A DNA stretch of 64,000 bases. It comes from Bacteroides sp. 224. GTDB taxonomy: Bacteria; Bacteroidota; Bacteroidia; Bacteroidales; Bacteroidaceae. The stretch spans positions 191,429-255,428 of the forward strand of contig NZ_QVMK01000002.1 in NCBI RefSeq assembly GCF_010500995.1, written 5' to 3'. Made by a program: the position numbers and the translations under genes. A model generated the notes under the pieces. It was not told the DNA's origin, searched no databases, and was given only the letters and a program-made list of their open reading frames with translations. Below are positions 9,698 through 18,442 of this stretch, in pieces. Every line of letters starts with the position of its first letter. Position 1 is the first letter of the stretch.

Positions 9698-10147
9698 ATG
9701 AATGACAAATCAACGAATATGAAAAATAAAATATCCACCATATTATTAGGAGCGCTTCTGCTAAGCAGCACCTCCTGTAGCGATTCTTTCTTGGAAGACA
9801 AAAAAGACTATAGCATCTTGTCTTCACAAGATATATTCTCTGACCCTAAACAGGCAGAGGCAGTTTTTGCTGAGATTTACTACAAAATCCTGGGCACCTA
9901 CGTAGCTCCGATACATGGAGCAGACCCTTTAATGAGGCACAATAACAACCAAGCCGGAAGAAACAGCTTCCTTACCGAAGAGCTCCCGGTAACAGCTCCT
10001 ACCGGAAGCCAAATAAGTGCTCTCGGATTAGGTGATGCCAGGTATTTAAACGGAACCGGAAAAACTACTTATGCCGGTAATCATATTGCCGGTACCTTTT
10101 ATTGGAATGGAGGTAGTGGCAGCAGCTTCGGGCACCAAATCGGCTAA
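9698..10147 (+). pseudogene. 5' fragment of a SusD-like lipoprotein gene, truncated at a junction with an invertase gene
   Basis: The frame opens one base after the SusC stop; the better start is 9719 (MKNKISTILL). A lipoprotein signal ends at STSC, followed by SDSFLEDKKDYSILSSQDIF, the usual SusD mature N-terminus. SusD character continues to about 10113 (HIAGTFYWN), then the frame ends in a few unrelated residues at 10147. Only about 140 of an expected 500-650 residues remain, so the TPR and ligand-binding parts are lost. From 10128 the DNA encodes an invertase in another frame. A deletion, rearrangement or assembly join at about 10113-10130 explains this. Confidence 0.85.
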
Positions 10148-10607
10148 CGACAGGAAGTTAGGCTCTCTACTAAAGAGAATGAAGAAAGGCGACATTCTAA
10201 TTATCTCCGAAATCTCTCGCCTCGGGCGTAACTTAATGGGCATCATGTCAACCCTCCACCTCTGCATGAACAAACAAGCCATCATCTACACCGTAAAAGA
10301 AAAATACGAGTTAGGCAACAATATAAACTCACATATATTGGCATTTGCCTTTGGTTTATCTGCACAAATCGAGCGAGATCTTATTTCGCAAAGAACCAAA
10401 GAAGGCTTAGCCCGCCGAAAAGCCGAAGGCGTTATATTAGGAAGGAAAAACGGTTCGAAAAACAAAAAGTACAGATTGGTTGATAAAGAAAAAGTAATCA
10501 AAGAGATGCTTCAGGAAGGCCAAACAAAAACAGCAATATGCCGCCGCCTTAAATGCCACATCGTAACATTAAACAAGCATCTGACCCGAATGAATGCAGA
10601 AGAGTAG
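10128..10607 (+). pseudogene. Mpi-type serine DNA invertase/resolvase lacking its N-terminal catalytic part
   Basis: From codon TCG at 10128 the protein reads SGTKSANDRKLGSLLKRMKKGD, then ISEISRLGRNLMGIM and AFAFGLSAQIERDLISQRTKEGLARRKAEG, all standard for the Bacteroides Mpi branch of serine recombinases, and ends with a helix-turn-helix (TKTAICRRLKCHIVTLNKHL). Complete members have about 190-200 residues and begin with a YxRVS segment holding the catalytic serine; here about the first 45 residues are replaced by out-of-frame SusD DNA. No suitable start or RBS belongs to the fragment, so it should be inactive. Such enzymes normally flip promoter segments that control surface-structure genes. 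Confidence 0.85.
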
Positions 10608-10613
10608 CCTTAG

Positions 10614-11507
10614 CTAATTAAACACCTCCCTCAGATAAGCCACATTTGCACTAAAGTTACCTTTCACATTACGTACATCATTGGCATCGCGTGAGCGTTC
10701 TACTACCAGCCAGCCACTCCAGCCCATATCGTCTAAAGTCTCTTTAATCTTGCGCATATTCAAACGTTTATTGTTAGGAAGAGTCACACCGTCGGTATCT
10801 GTACAGTGAATCTGGCAGATTCTATCTTTGCCCAGCACACGAAGTTCTTTATAAACATCTCTGCCTGCCTCTAACGGATTCTGAAAATTAAAATAGATTT
10901 TTATTCCCGGGGAGTTTATTTCTTCCAGGAGTTCTACTTCGCCTTGAGCATCTAAAGAGGTTTCTATACCAACTGTCAAACTATCTTTGGCTGCCATATC
11001 ACCTATGGTTCGAAGACGGCGCACCATTTCCGGTCGTATTTCGGGCTTCTTAATCAAGTCGCCTTCTGTGCCTAAAGGTAAGAAAGCTGTTTTTACTCCC
11101 ATAGCCTTCATGGTTTGCAGGCAATCTTGTATTAAATCCCGGTAATTATCTCTGCCCACTAATGATTGGGCATAAAAGCCCGACATGGCAATGGAAGATA
11201 GCTCTATATCAAACTCGCTTGCTTTCTCTTTAAATAGAATCTGGAAATGGGGTTCGCGAAGTTTGTTATCAAAAGAATCTCGCTTTCCGAGTCCGCCCAT
11301 ATCCAATTCAAGACCATCGGCACCAATTTCGTGCGCCAACTGAAAAGCACCTATCTTCTGTCTTTTCAAGATCATCCAGTCGCATACGGCAAGTTTATAT
11401 CTTTCGCCTTCCGGAATGGAATCGGCATTATTTTTCTTGTTTAGTCCACAAGAGGCCGTAGAGAGTAGGATTGTTAATAGAAACAGATAAGATAAGGAAT
11501 ATTTCAT
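10614..11507 (-). CDS. Sugar phosphate isomerase/epimerase-like TIM-barrel lipoprotein
   Basis: 297 residues with a lipoprotein signal (LLSTASC, Cys near 20). The rest fits the xylose-isomerase-like TIM barrel family (AP_endonuc_2): LAHEIGADGLELDMGGLG, FLPLGTEGD, VGIETSLDAQ, IYFNFQNPL, QIHCTDTDG and WSGWLVVERSRD at the expected barrel strands with acidic and His metal-ligand candidates. Such secreted members in Bacteroides are usually linked to sugar catabolic loci, but the exact reaction is unknown. It is convergent with the invertase fragment, ending 6 bp from it, and may be a leftover of the locus that was interrupted. Confidence 0.75.
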   Translation of the reverse strand: MKYSLSYLFLLTILLSTASCGLNKKNNADSIPEGERYKLAVCDWMILKRQKIGAFQLAHEIGADGLELDMGGLGKRDSFDNKLREPHFQILFKEKASEFDIELSSIAMSGFYAQSLVGRDNYRDLIQDCLQTMKAMGVKTAFLPLGTEGDLIKKPEIRPEMVRRLRTIGDMAAKDSLTVGIETSLDAQGEVELLEEINSPGIKIYFNFQNPLEAGRDVYKELRVLGKDRICQIHCTDTDGVTLPNNKRLNMRKIKETLDDMGWSGWLVVERSRDANDVRNVKGNFSANVAYLREVFN

Positions 11508-11593
11508 TTTAGCATGGTTTTTGATTGTTTATTGAAAGACGAAGTTCTCTTCATTCTGTAATCAATAATATGCTAAGTAAGTGTTCAGGGGGT

Positions 11594-11691
11594 TGAACCC
11601 ACTTCGGGGTTCAGAGAAGAGAGAGTATCATCATCCCCGGGTTACGCTTCGCTCACCCGGGGTTATGCACATATTACCCCTATCGGGGTAA
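11594..11691. repeat. Three consecutive intergenic hairpins
   Basis: Three dyads stand in a row: TGAACCC/GGGTTCA at 11594-11613, CCCCGGGT/ACCCGGGG at 11635-11662 with perfect 8-bp arms, and TTACCCC/GGGGTAA at 11674-11691. None is followed by a clear T-tract on the minus strand, so they look more like REP-type intergenic sequence than a single intrinsic terminator for the upstream-oriented gene. Confidence 0.65.
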
Positions 11692-11709
11692 ATGCTTGCT
11701 GTTTAATTA

Positions 11710-11775
11710 AAATGCAACCGCCATTTGAATCAAATGAAACTGGCATTCAAAGCAAATGCAACCGGCATTTTATAA
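11710..11775. repeat. 22-bp-period tandem repeat cluster, 3 units
   Basis: Units start at 11710, 11732 and 11754, each 22 bp, with core AAATGCAACCGGCATT and variants. A degraded fourth copy may follow (CTACTGGCAGATG). The same 22-bp period appears at 30496 and 46502. Confidence 0.75.
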
Positions 11776-11813
11776 CGAGGCTACTGGCAGATGCCCGCCA
11801 TAGATTACAGAGC

Positions 11814-13469
11814 TTACTTCTCGTCGTTCTGTCTAATCTCTACGCGGCGTATCTTACCACTAATCGTTTTAGGCAGTTCTTCAACAAATTCTATCACACG
11901 AGGGTACTTATAAGGAGCAGTTACTTTCTTCACATGGTTTTGCAGTTCCTTCACAAGTTCTTCTCCGGCGCGTTCTTTGTATTCTTTTGCCAATATAACA
12001 GTAGCTTTAACTATCTGACCGCGTATTTCATCGGGAACACCGGTAATAGCACATTCTACCACGGCAGGGTGAGTCATCAGGGCACTTTCCACTTCGAAAG
12101 GTCCGATACGGTAGCCCGAGCTCTTAATAACATCATCGGTACGCCCTACAAACCAGAAATAGCCGTCTTCATCTCGCCAGGCAACATCTCCGGTATAATA
12201 AATGCCATCATGCCAGGTTTCGTTAGTGCGCTGTTCATCGCGATAGTATTCTTTGAAAAGCCCTACCGATTTACCTTTGTCGGTACGCAACACAATTTGT
12301 CCTTGCTCACCGGCTTCTACTGAGCGACCTTCATAATCAATTAAGTCGACTTCATATTGAGGGTTGGGCATTCCCATACTTCCGGGTTTTGGCTCCATCC
12401 AAGGGAAAGTGGCAATGGTTAATGTAGTTTCTGTTTGTCCGAAACCTTCCATGAGTTTGATGCCTGTCAGTTTCAGGAAGTTCTCAAAAACAGAAGGATT
12501 CAAGGCTTCGCCTGCAATGGTACAATACTCCAAAGAAGAAAGATCGTACTTCGATAAATCTTCTCTAATCAAAAAACGGAAGATAGTAGGAGGCGCGCAA
12601 AGCGAAGTGATATGGTAGTCGTGAATCTTCTTTAAGATCTCTGCGGGCACAAACTTTTCATGATCATAAACAAACACGGTAGCTCCGGCAATCCATTGAC
12701 CATACAGTTTTCCCCACACCGCTTTTCCCCAACCGGTATCGGCAATAGTCAGGTGAAGGCTATTCTCGTGAAGATTGTGCCAATAAGTGGCAGTAGTTAT
12801 ATGCCCTAACGGGTAAGTAAAATCATGAGCCACCATTTTAGGTTCTCCGGTAGTTCCCGAAGTAAAGTACATCAATGAGATATCATCATTTGTATTCGCA
12901 TGTTCAGGACGCACAAAAGGAGCAGCATTTTCAATACCTTTGTGAAAGTCTTCGAAGCCTTCGGGTATATCGGGTCCAATGCTTACCACTTTCTTTATGC
13001 TGGGCGAATCCGGCATGGCATCCAGTATATGCTGTGTGATGATGTTTTCTCCGGCAGCCACAATCATCTTAATATCTGCGGCATTGCATCGATATACAAT
13101 ATCTTTCTTAGTCAGAAGGTGTGTAGCAGGAATTACCACTGCTCCTATTTTATGCAATGCAATAACGCTAAACCAAAATTCATAGCGACGTTTAAGAATC
13201 AACATCACCATGTCGCCACGACCAATACCTAAGCTTTGAAAGTAAGAAGCGGTCATATCCGAATACTTCTTTATATCACCAAATGTAAACTCGCGACATT
13301 CATCTTTATCGTTAGTCCAAAGCAATGCGCGCTTATTTGGTTCTTTGGCTGCCCATTCGTCTACAATATCATATCCAAAATTGAAGTTATCGGGTACCTG
13401 TATCTTTAAGTTCTTTTTGAAATCTTCTTGTGAAGTGAAGGTTGTTTGAGATAAAAATCTTTCTACCAT
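11814..13469 (-). CDS. AMP-forming acyl-CoA synthetase (acetyl/medium-chain type)
   Basis: 551 residues, normal length for the ANL superfamily. It carries the AMP-binding P-loop MYFTSGTTGEPK, the adenine motif EGFGQTETT, the hinge segment YYTGDVAWRDEDGYFWFVGRTDDVIKSSGYRIGPFEVESAL and the C-terminal catalytic lysine in PKTISGKIRR. It activates a carboxylic acid as acyl-AMP and transfers it to CoA in the cytoplasm. Sequence style is closest to medium-chain or acetate-type ligases; the acid is not determined. It starts 21 bp after the cupin regulator gene and is probably controlled by it. Confidence 0.88.
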   Translation of the reverse strand: MVERFLSQTTFTSQEDFKKNLKIQVPDNFNFGYDIVDEWAAKEPNKRALLWTNDKDECREFTFGDIKKYSDMTASYFQSLGIGRGDMVMLILKRRYEFWFSVIALHKIGAVVIPATHLLTKKDIVYRCNAADIKMIVAAGENIITQHILDAMPDSPSIKKVVSIGPDIPEGFEDFHKGIENAAPFVRPEHANTNDDISLMYFTSGTTGEPKMVAHDFTYPLGHITTATYWHNLHENSLHLTIADTGWGKAVWGKLYGQWIAGATVFVYDHEKFVPAEILKKIHDYHITSLCAPPTIFRFLIREDLSKYDLSSLEYCTIAGEALNPSVFENFLKLTGIKLMEGFGQTETTLTIATFPWMEPKPGSMGMPNPQYEVDLIDYEGRSVEAGEQGQIVLRTDKGKSVGLFKEYYRDEQRTNETWHDGIYYTGDVAWRDEDGYFWFVGRTDDVIKSSGYRIGPFEVESALMTHPAVVECAITGVPDEIRGQIVKATVILAKEYKERAGEELVKELQNHVKKVTAPYKYPRVIEFVEELPKTISGKIRRVEIRQNDEK

Positions 13470-13490
13470 TTTTATTTGTGGTTTTTAAGT

Positions 13491-14045
13491 TTAAAAGATT
13501 ACTGCAAGAAAACGTACTTTCTCTCCGTTCAACGCTTTCATACCATGAGGTAGTTTTGAGTTAAAGTAAATGCTATCTCCTTCATTCAAAATCAACTCTT
13601 TCCCTGCTACACTAATGAGCATACTTCCTTCCAACACATAATTAAATTCCTGTCCGTTATGTGTATTATAATGTATAGGAGTATCATCTGCTTTAGGCTC
13701 CACAGTTACAATAAACGGATCGGCTTCACGTTTCATAAAGCCCGAAGCCAACGCTTGGTATTTATAAGCTTTGGTACGTTCTACAGAAATCCCTTTACCG
13801 GCACGCGTTACAAAATAGCTATTCATTTTAGGTTCCTCGTCGAACATGAGGGCATCCAATGCAATATTGTAAGTACGAGCTATCTTTTGTAACATACCCA
13901 CAGAGATATCAGACTCTCCGGCTTCTGCTTTCTGATAGTCTTCAACTTTCACTTCTGCTTGTTTGGCAAACTCTTCTACCGACAGGTCGAGAGCTTCACG
14001 TAATCCGCGTAAACGCTCTGCTATTTGCTTAATCTGTTCATCCAT
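13491..14045 (-). CDS. XRE-family transcriptional regulator with C-terminal cupin domain
   Basis: 184 residues. Residues about 8-65 form a helix-turn-helix (LRGLREALDLSVEEFAKQAEVKVEDYQKAEAGESDISVGMLQKIARTYNIALDALM). Residues about 110-184 form a cupin (HYNTHNGQEFNYVLEGSMLISVAGKELILNEGDSIYFNSKLPHGMKAL) with His and Glu metal-type positions. This family couples binding of a small molecule to promoter control. It immediately precedes the AMP-forming ligase on the same strand, and the pair most likely forms one regulatory unit within the minus-strand run. Confidence 0.88.
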   Translation of the reverse strand: MDEQIKQIAERLRGLREALDLSVEEFAKQAEVKVEDYQKAEAGESDISVGMLQKIARTYNIALDALMFDEEPKMNSYFVTRAGKGISVERTKAYKYQALASGFMKREADPFIVTVEPKADDTPIHYNTHNGQEFNYVLEGSMLISVAGKELILNEGDSIYFNSKLPHGMKALNGEKVRFLAVIF

Positions 14046-14125
14046 TTAAGTTTATAGTTTTTAGTTTGTAGTTTTAAGTTTATTTCTACTACACTCTTCC
14101 TTTGGAGAGGGTTAGGGAGAGGCTT
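14046..14125. repeat. Intergenic word-repeat and REP-like hairpin
   Basis: Between the regulator and proC there is a stretch of reiterated GTTTATAGTTT/GTTTGTAGTTTTAAG words (14048-14082), then a copy of the GA/CT REP-like element (CCTTTGGAGAGGGTTAGGGA near 14099-14122). Confidence 0.6.
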
Positions 14126-14902
14126 TTATTTAGCACTTTCCTTCATCGCCTTAATAATGGCAGAAGTAAACCCTGCATGCTCCAACTCATTAATGCCCTT
14201 AATGGTAAGGCCACCCGGAGTAGTTACTTTGTCTATTTCAACAGCAGGATGAGTGTCATTATTTAGAATGAGCTCGGCGGCTCCTTTTAATGATTGGGCA
14301 ACCATCTTCATGGCGTCTTTCGGATATACACCCATCTCTACTCCTGCCTGCAAGCCTGCTTGTATATACTTTAAGGCATACGCAATACCACAAGAAGTCA
14401 TAGCTGTAGTAGCGGGAATCTGTTTTTCGGGTATCAGCATAGCCAAGCCTAATTCATTGAAAAGATTCAGCAGAATTTGTTCCTGTTCAGATGTGGCATT
14501 CATAGAAGCAATCAGCGTCATGCTTGCCAACTCTGAAATGGCTGTATTGGGCACCAACCGAAAGAGAGTAGCCACAGGGTCTGTCCAATCGGCAAGGTCG
14601 GACAATGAAATTCCGGCAGCTACCGAAACTATGATTTGCTTATCTACCTTGAATTGCAGATTACTAATCACTTCTTTCATTAACCAAGGCTTCACGGCTA
14701 TCATAACGATATCTGCATCCGCAATAGCTTCTTGGTTATCGCTGATTGTTTGAATATCTTTATTAAACGCAGTTAGTTTGTCAAGGTTTGCTTTAGACGG
14801 ATCGGATACCGTTATATCGGCAGCTTTCACCAACGTTCCTAAGGTAAGTCCACGAGCGATAGCCCCTCCCATATTTCCGGCTCCGATTATTGTAATCCTC
14901 AT
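14126..14902 (-). CDS. proC: Pyrroline-5-carboxylate reductase
   Basis: 258 residues, usual length. The N-terminus has the dinucleotide-binding motif IIGAGNMGGAIARG, residues about 85-110 read VSVAAGISLSDL, and the C-terminal helical region contains the family signature TSCGIAYALKYIQAGLQAGVEMG and TTPGGLTIKGINELEHAGF. It reduces 1-pyrroline-5-carboxylate to proline using NAD(P)H. It starts 13 bp after argD; proline and arginine synthesis share glutamate-derived precursors, which fits this placement. Confidence 0.95.
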   Translation of the reverse strand: MRITIIGAGNMGGAIARGLTLGTLVKAADITVSDPSKANLDKLTAFNKDIQTISDNQEAIADADIVMIAVKPWLMKEVISNLQFKVDKQIIVSVAAGISLSDLADWTDPVATLFRLVPNTAISELASMTLIASMNATSEQEQILLNLFNELGLAMLIPEKQIPATTAMTSCGIAYALKYIQAGLQAGVEMGVYPKDAMKMVAQSLKGAAELILNNDTHPAVEIDKVTTPGGLTIKGINELEHAGFTSAIIKAMKESAK

Positions 14903-14915
14903 AAATACGCGTTCT

Positions 14916-16040
14916 TTAGTTTAAACAGGATTTCAAAGATAATAAGAATTGATCGGCCTCTTCTATAGTAAGACAAAGAGGTGGTAATAAACGTATCACA
15001 TGAGTTCCGGTTGCACCTGTAAACACCTTATAATCAAACAGCAAACGTTTACGTAGTTCTTTAACAGGTTCGTCGAATTCCAACCCAATCATAAGTCCTT
15101 TACCACGTACATCTTTGATTTGAGGTATTTTCTTCAACTCCGTCATTAAGTACTCGCCTACTTTGGCTGCATTATCTACAAGGTTTTCTTCTTGCATTAC
15201 ATCAAGCACAGCCAATGCTGCGGCACATGCCAAATGATTACCGCCGAATGTAGTACCCAACATTCCGTAAACCGGCTTAAACATCGGGCTGATTAACACT
15301 CCCGACAAAGGAAAGCCATTACCAATTCCTTTAGCCACAGTGATAATGTCTGCTTTAATATTGCTATATTGATGAGCAAAGAACTTACCTGTACGACCGT
15401 ATCCACTTTGAATTTCATCCAAAACAAGAATTGTTCCGGTTTCGGTGCAAGCCTTACGCAGTTCTTGCATAAACTCGTTGGAAGGAATACGAATACCACC
15501 TACGCCCTGTATGCCTTCTATGATTACAGCACAAACGTCTCCTTTGGCTAATTCGGCTTTCATTGCTTCTACATCATCCAATTCTAAATAGGTAACATGC
15601 CCATTGGCATTGATCGGAGCTATAATCTTAGGATTATCTGTAGCCTCTACAGCAAGCGACGTACGTCCGTGAAATGATTTACAGAAGGATACAACTCGCT
15701 TGCGCCCGTTATGGAAAGAAGCCAGTTTCAGTGCATTCTCATTTGCCTCCGCACCCGAGTTTACCAGAAACAATGAATAATCATCGTATCCGCAAATAGG
15801 TCCTAACTTTGTGGCAACTTCCTGTTGCAGTTTGTTTATTACTGAATTGGAATAGAATCCCAACTTACTTACCTGCTCACTAATCATTTTTACATAGTGC
15901 GGATGAGAGTGACCGATAGAGATCACAGCATGTCCGCCATAGAGGTCGAGGTATTGGGTACCGTTTTCATCCCACACCTGGCAGTACTCTCCTTTTACTA
16001 TGTTGATATCAAATAATGGATATACGTCGAATAAATTCAT
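14916..16040 (-). CDS. argD: Acetylornithine (or succinylornithine) aminotransferase
   Basis: 374 residues, class III PLP aminotransferase. Visible are the substrate/PLP motifs LYGGHAVISIGHSHP, NSGAEANENALKLA, KSFHGRTSLAV, LDEIQSGYGRTGKFFA and the PLP lysine in ITVAKGIGNGFPLSG. It converts N-acylglutamate semialdehyde to N-acylornithine. Bacteroides species are known to run the pathway on N-succinyl intermediates (succinylornithine transcarbamylase), so the natural acyl group may be succinyl. It lies between argC and proC, separated from argC by a pair of REP-like hairpins. Confidence 0.93.
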   Translation of the reverse strand: MNLFDVYPLFDINIVKGEYCQVWDENGTQYLDLYGGHAVISIGHSHPHYVKMISEQVSKLGFYSNSVINKLQQEVATKLGPICGYDDYSLFLVNSGAEANENALKLASFHNGRKRVVSFCKSFHGRTSLAVEATDNPKIIAPINANGHVTYLELDDVEAMKAELAKGDVCAVIIEGIQGVGGIRIPSNEFMQELRKACTETGTILVLDEIQSGYGRTGKFFAHQYSNIKADIITVAKGIGNGFPLSGVLISPMFKPVYGMLGTTFGGNHLACAAALAVLDVMQEENLVDNAAKVGEYLMTELKKIPQIKDVRGKGLMIGLEFDEPVKELRKRLLFDYKVFTGATGTHVIRLLPPLCLTIEEADQFLLSLKSCLN

Positions 16041-16043
16041 AAA

Positions 16044-16200
16044 GCCTCACCCCAGCCCTCTCCAAAAGAGAGGGGGAAGAACCGTGCGGTTCAGGGGATT
16101 TTTTAATTGTTAATAATAATAGTATTTTAAATTCTAATGCCTCTTAACTATGCACTGCATCGTCTTCCTCCCTCTCCTTTGGAGAGGGTTGGGGAGAGGC
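16044..16200. repeat. Pair of REP-like hairpins in opposite orientation
   Basis: GCCTCACCCCAGCCCTCTCC (16044) and the reverse-oriented copy ending GGTTGGGGAGAGGC (16168-16200) face each other across about 90 bp in the argC-argD gap. Each carries an internal CCTCTCC/GGAGAGG stem. A short GAACC/GGTTC dyad is at 16080-16093. If transcribed through, the arms can pair into a larger stem. Confidence 0.75.
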
Positions 16201-16203
16201 TTT

Positions 16204-17172
16204 TTAGAATGCGCTTGGTTTCAACTGTAATCCTACAGTTTCCTCCAGATTAAACATCAGATTCATATTATGAACAGCCTGCCCCGAGGCTCCTTTCAGC
16301 AAGTTGTCAATGCAGGAGATGATTAATAATTTATCGCCTTGTTTTTCCAGATGAAGTAAGCACTTGTTGGTGTTTACAACTTGCTTTAGGTCTATATTCT
16401 TTTCTACAATGTGCACAAAAGAATCTTTCTCATAATATTCTTTATACATACGGACAAGTTCGTCCAATTCCACTTTGCTCTTTACAATGATTGTGGTAAA
16501 GATACCGCGGGCAAAGTCTCCTCTATAAGGGATAAATACGATGTCCGAATTAAAGCTGTTTTGCAACTGCTTGAGCGATTGCTTTATTTCGGGAATATGT
16601 TGGTGAGTGAATGGTTTATAAACACTCATATTATTATTCCGCCAACTGAAATGAGTGGTAGCTCCCGGCTTTACCCCTGCCCCTGTACTACCAGTAATGG
16701 CATTTACGATGATTTCATCATTCAGCATCAGGTGTTTTGCCAATGGCAGCAGCCCCAGCTGAATGCTTGTAGCAAAGCATCCCGGATTGGCCACATACTT
16801 GGTTTTACAGATAGCACGACGATTCAATTCGGGCAAACCGTAAAGGAACTCATGATCTTCTCCGGCTATGCGGTAATCCATAGAAAGGTCGATAATCTTC
16901 AGATTCTCCGGGATGTTATGACTATCCATAAACTTACGGGTGTCTCCGTGAGCTGTACAGAAGAACAAAACATCAATCGTATCTAAAGGAAGTTCATTGG
17001 TGAAAACCAAATCACATTCACCATAAAGTCCGGTATGTACATCGGTAATCTTATTACCTGCGTTACTGCTACTGTTTATAAATACGATCTCGGCATCAGG
17101 ATGATTAATTAATAATCTGATTAGTTCTCCTGCTGTATAACCTGCACCGCCTACTATTCCTACTTTAATCAT
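16204..17172 (-). CDS. argC: N-acetyl-gamma-glutamyl-phosphate reductase (N-acyl form)
   Basis: 322 residues from the start MIKVGIVGGAGYTAGELIRLL at 17172. The nucleotide-binding loop is at the N-terminus; the catalytic cysteine is in NPGCFATSIQLGLLPL and the conserved histidine in THQHIPEIKQSL. It reduces N-acylglutamyl phosphate to the semialdehyde with NADPH. The open frame extends to 17262 but the added residues read argG DNA out of frame; the start at 17172 gives the ATGA overlap with the argG stop (17169-17172), indicating translational coupling. Confidence 0.95.
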   Translation of the reverse strand: MIKVGIVGGAGYTAGELIRLLINHPDAEIVFINSSSNAGNKITDVHTGLYGECDLVFTNELPLDTIDVLFFCTAHGDTRKFMDSHNIPENLKIIDLSMDYRIAGEDHEFLYGLPELNRRAICKTKYVANPGCFATSIQLGLLPLAKHLMLNDEIIVNAITGSTGAGVKPGATTHFSWRNNNMSVYKPFTHQHIPEIKQSLKQLQNSFNSDIVFIPYRGDFARGIFTTIIVKSKVELDELVRMYKEYYEKDSFVHIVEKNIDLKQVVNTNKCLLHLEKQGDKLLIISCIDNLLKGASGQAVHNMNLMFNLEETVGLQLKPSAF

Positions 17173-18371
17173 AGTTTGTTGTTTTTCTTTTGATTTGCAT
17201 AATAGACTCGTAACGGAGTAGAAAGAATCTTGGTAAATCCTTTGGCATCTTCCGAAGTCCATCCTTTTTGTACTTCACCATATTCACCCAGTTCGTTCTT
17301 CACTAAATCATAAGCAGAATCAACACCTACTAATGTATAGCTATAAGGACGCAAGATGATGCTTACAGTTCCGTTCACATTGCGTTGAGAGCTTTCCAAC
17401 ATGGCTTCAATATCTCTCATTACAGGTTCCAGGTATTGTGCTTCGTGCAGGAACATGCCGTACCAGGTACCTACCTGATCTTTCCAATACAATTGCCACT
17501 TGCTTAATGTATGCTTTTCGAGCATTTTATGGGCATTGATAATCAGCAAAGGTCCGGCAGCCTCAAAGCCTACGCGTCCTTTCAATCCGATGATGGTATC
17601 GCCAATATGCATATCGCGACCAATACCGTATTTGTTGCCAATTTCTTCTACTTTATTGATAGCCTTTACCTTGTCGGTAAATACTTCTCCGTTTACGGCA
17701 TGTAGCTCTCCTTCTTTAAATTCAAGTTTGAGTTCTTCTGTTCCCGAAGCAACTACTTGGCTTGGATATGCCTCTTCCGGCAAAGTTTGATCGCTATTCA
17801 ATGTTTCTTTTCCACCAATAGAAGTTCCCCACAATCCTTTATTGATAGAATACTCCATCTTTACGAAGTCGGCTTCGAAACCGTGTTCGCGTAAGTAGTT
17901 TATTTCGTATTCACGAGTAAGAATCATGTCACGGGTAGGAGTAATGATTTCGATTCCGGGAGCAAGCACTTCAAATGTTAAGTCGAAGCGTATTTGATCA
18001 TTACCGGCTCCGGTACTTCCGTGAGCAATGGCATCTGCTCCGATTTCTTTAGCATACTCGGCAATACCTATGGCTTGGAATATACGTTCCGAGCTTACCG
18101 AAATAGGATATGTACCATTACGCAAAACATTACCAAAGATCATGTATTTGATACTTTTCTCATAATAATCTTGTGTAACATCCAATGCCACATGTTTTAC
18201 GGCACCCAGTTTATATGCTTTTTCTTCAATTACTTTCAGTTCTTCTTCGCTAAAACCACCGGTGTTAGCAAGAGCTGTATATACTTCATAATCTTTGTCT
18301 TTCGACAAGTACATGGCGCAAAAGGAGGTATCTAAACCTCCGCTGAATGCTAAAACTACTTTTTTCTTCAT
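17169..18371 (-). CDS. argG: Argininosuccinate synthase
   Basis: 400 residues from MKKKVVLAFSGGLDTSFCAMYLSK at 18371, with the ATP-binding SGGLDTS motif at the N-terminus and the later motifs HGSTGAGNDQIRF and KYGIGRDMHIGDTIIGLKGR. It joins citrulline and aspartate using ATP. The frame stays open to 18398, but those extra residues (MGRGSN...) are the translation of a REP-like repeat and are not expected to belong to the protein. It overlaps argC by four bases. Confidence 0.95.
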   Translation of the reverse strand: MKKKVVLAFSGGLDTSFCAMYLSKDKDYEVYTALANTGGFSEEELKVIEEKAYKLGAVKHVALDVTQDYYEKSIKYMIFGNVLRNGTYPISVSSERIFQAIGIAEYAKEIGADAIAHGSTGAGNDQIRFDLTFEVLAPGIEIITPTRDMILTREYEINYLREHGFEADFVKMEYSINKGLWGTSIGGKETLNSDQTLPEEAYPSQVVASGTEELKLEFKEGELHAVNGEVFTDKVKAINKVEEIGNKYGIGRDMHIGDTIIGLKGRVGFEAAGPLLIINAHKMLEKHTLSKWQLYWKDQVGTWYGMFLHEAQYLEPVMRDIEAMLESSQRNVNGTVSIILRPYSYTLVGVDSAYDLVKNELGEYGEVQKGWTSEDAKGFTKILSTPLRVYYANQKKNNKL

Positions 18372-18386
18372 ATTGGTAAAATTAGA

Positions 18387-18419
18387 GCCTCTCCCCAACC
18401 CTCTCCAAAGGAGAGGGAG
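18387..18419. repeat. REP-like hairpin upstream of argG
   Basis: GCCTCTCCCCAACCCTCTCC followed by AAAGGAGAGGGA. The inner stem is CCTCTCC/GGAGAGG. It lies between the GNAT gene and argG, just ahead of the argG start codon. Confidence 0.75.
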
Positions 18420-18442
18420 AATGGAGTTGTGGCTTATATTAT

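Noticed and set aside
10071..10127. Start codon of the invertase at 10071
   Set aside because: The residues before SGTK are SusD DNA in the wrong frame and lack the catalytic YxRVS segment.
11712..12323. 203-codon plus-strand frame opposite the AMP-forming ligase
   Set aside because: Shadow of the ligase gene; begins in the 22-bp repeat cluster and shows no recognisable domain.
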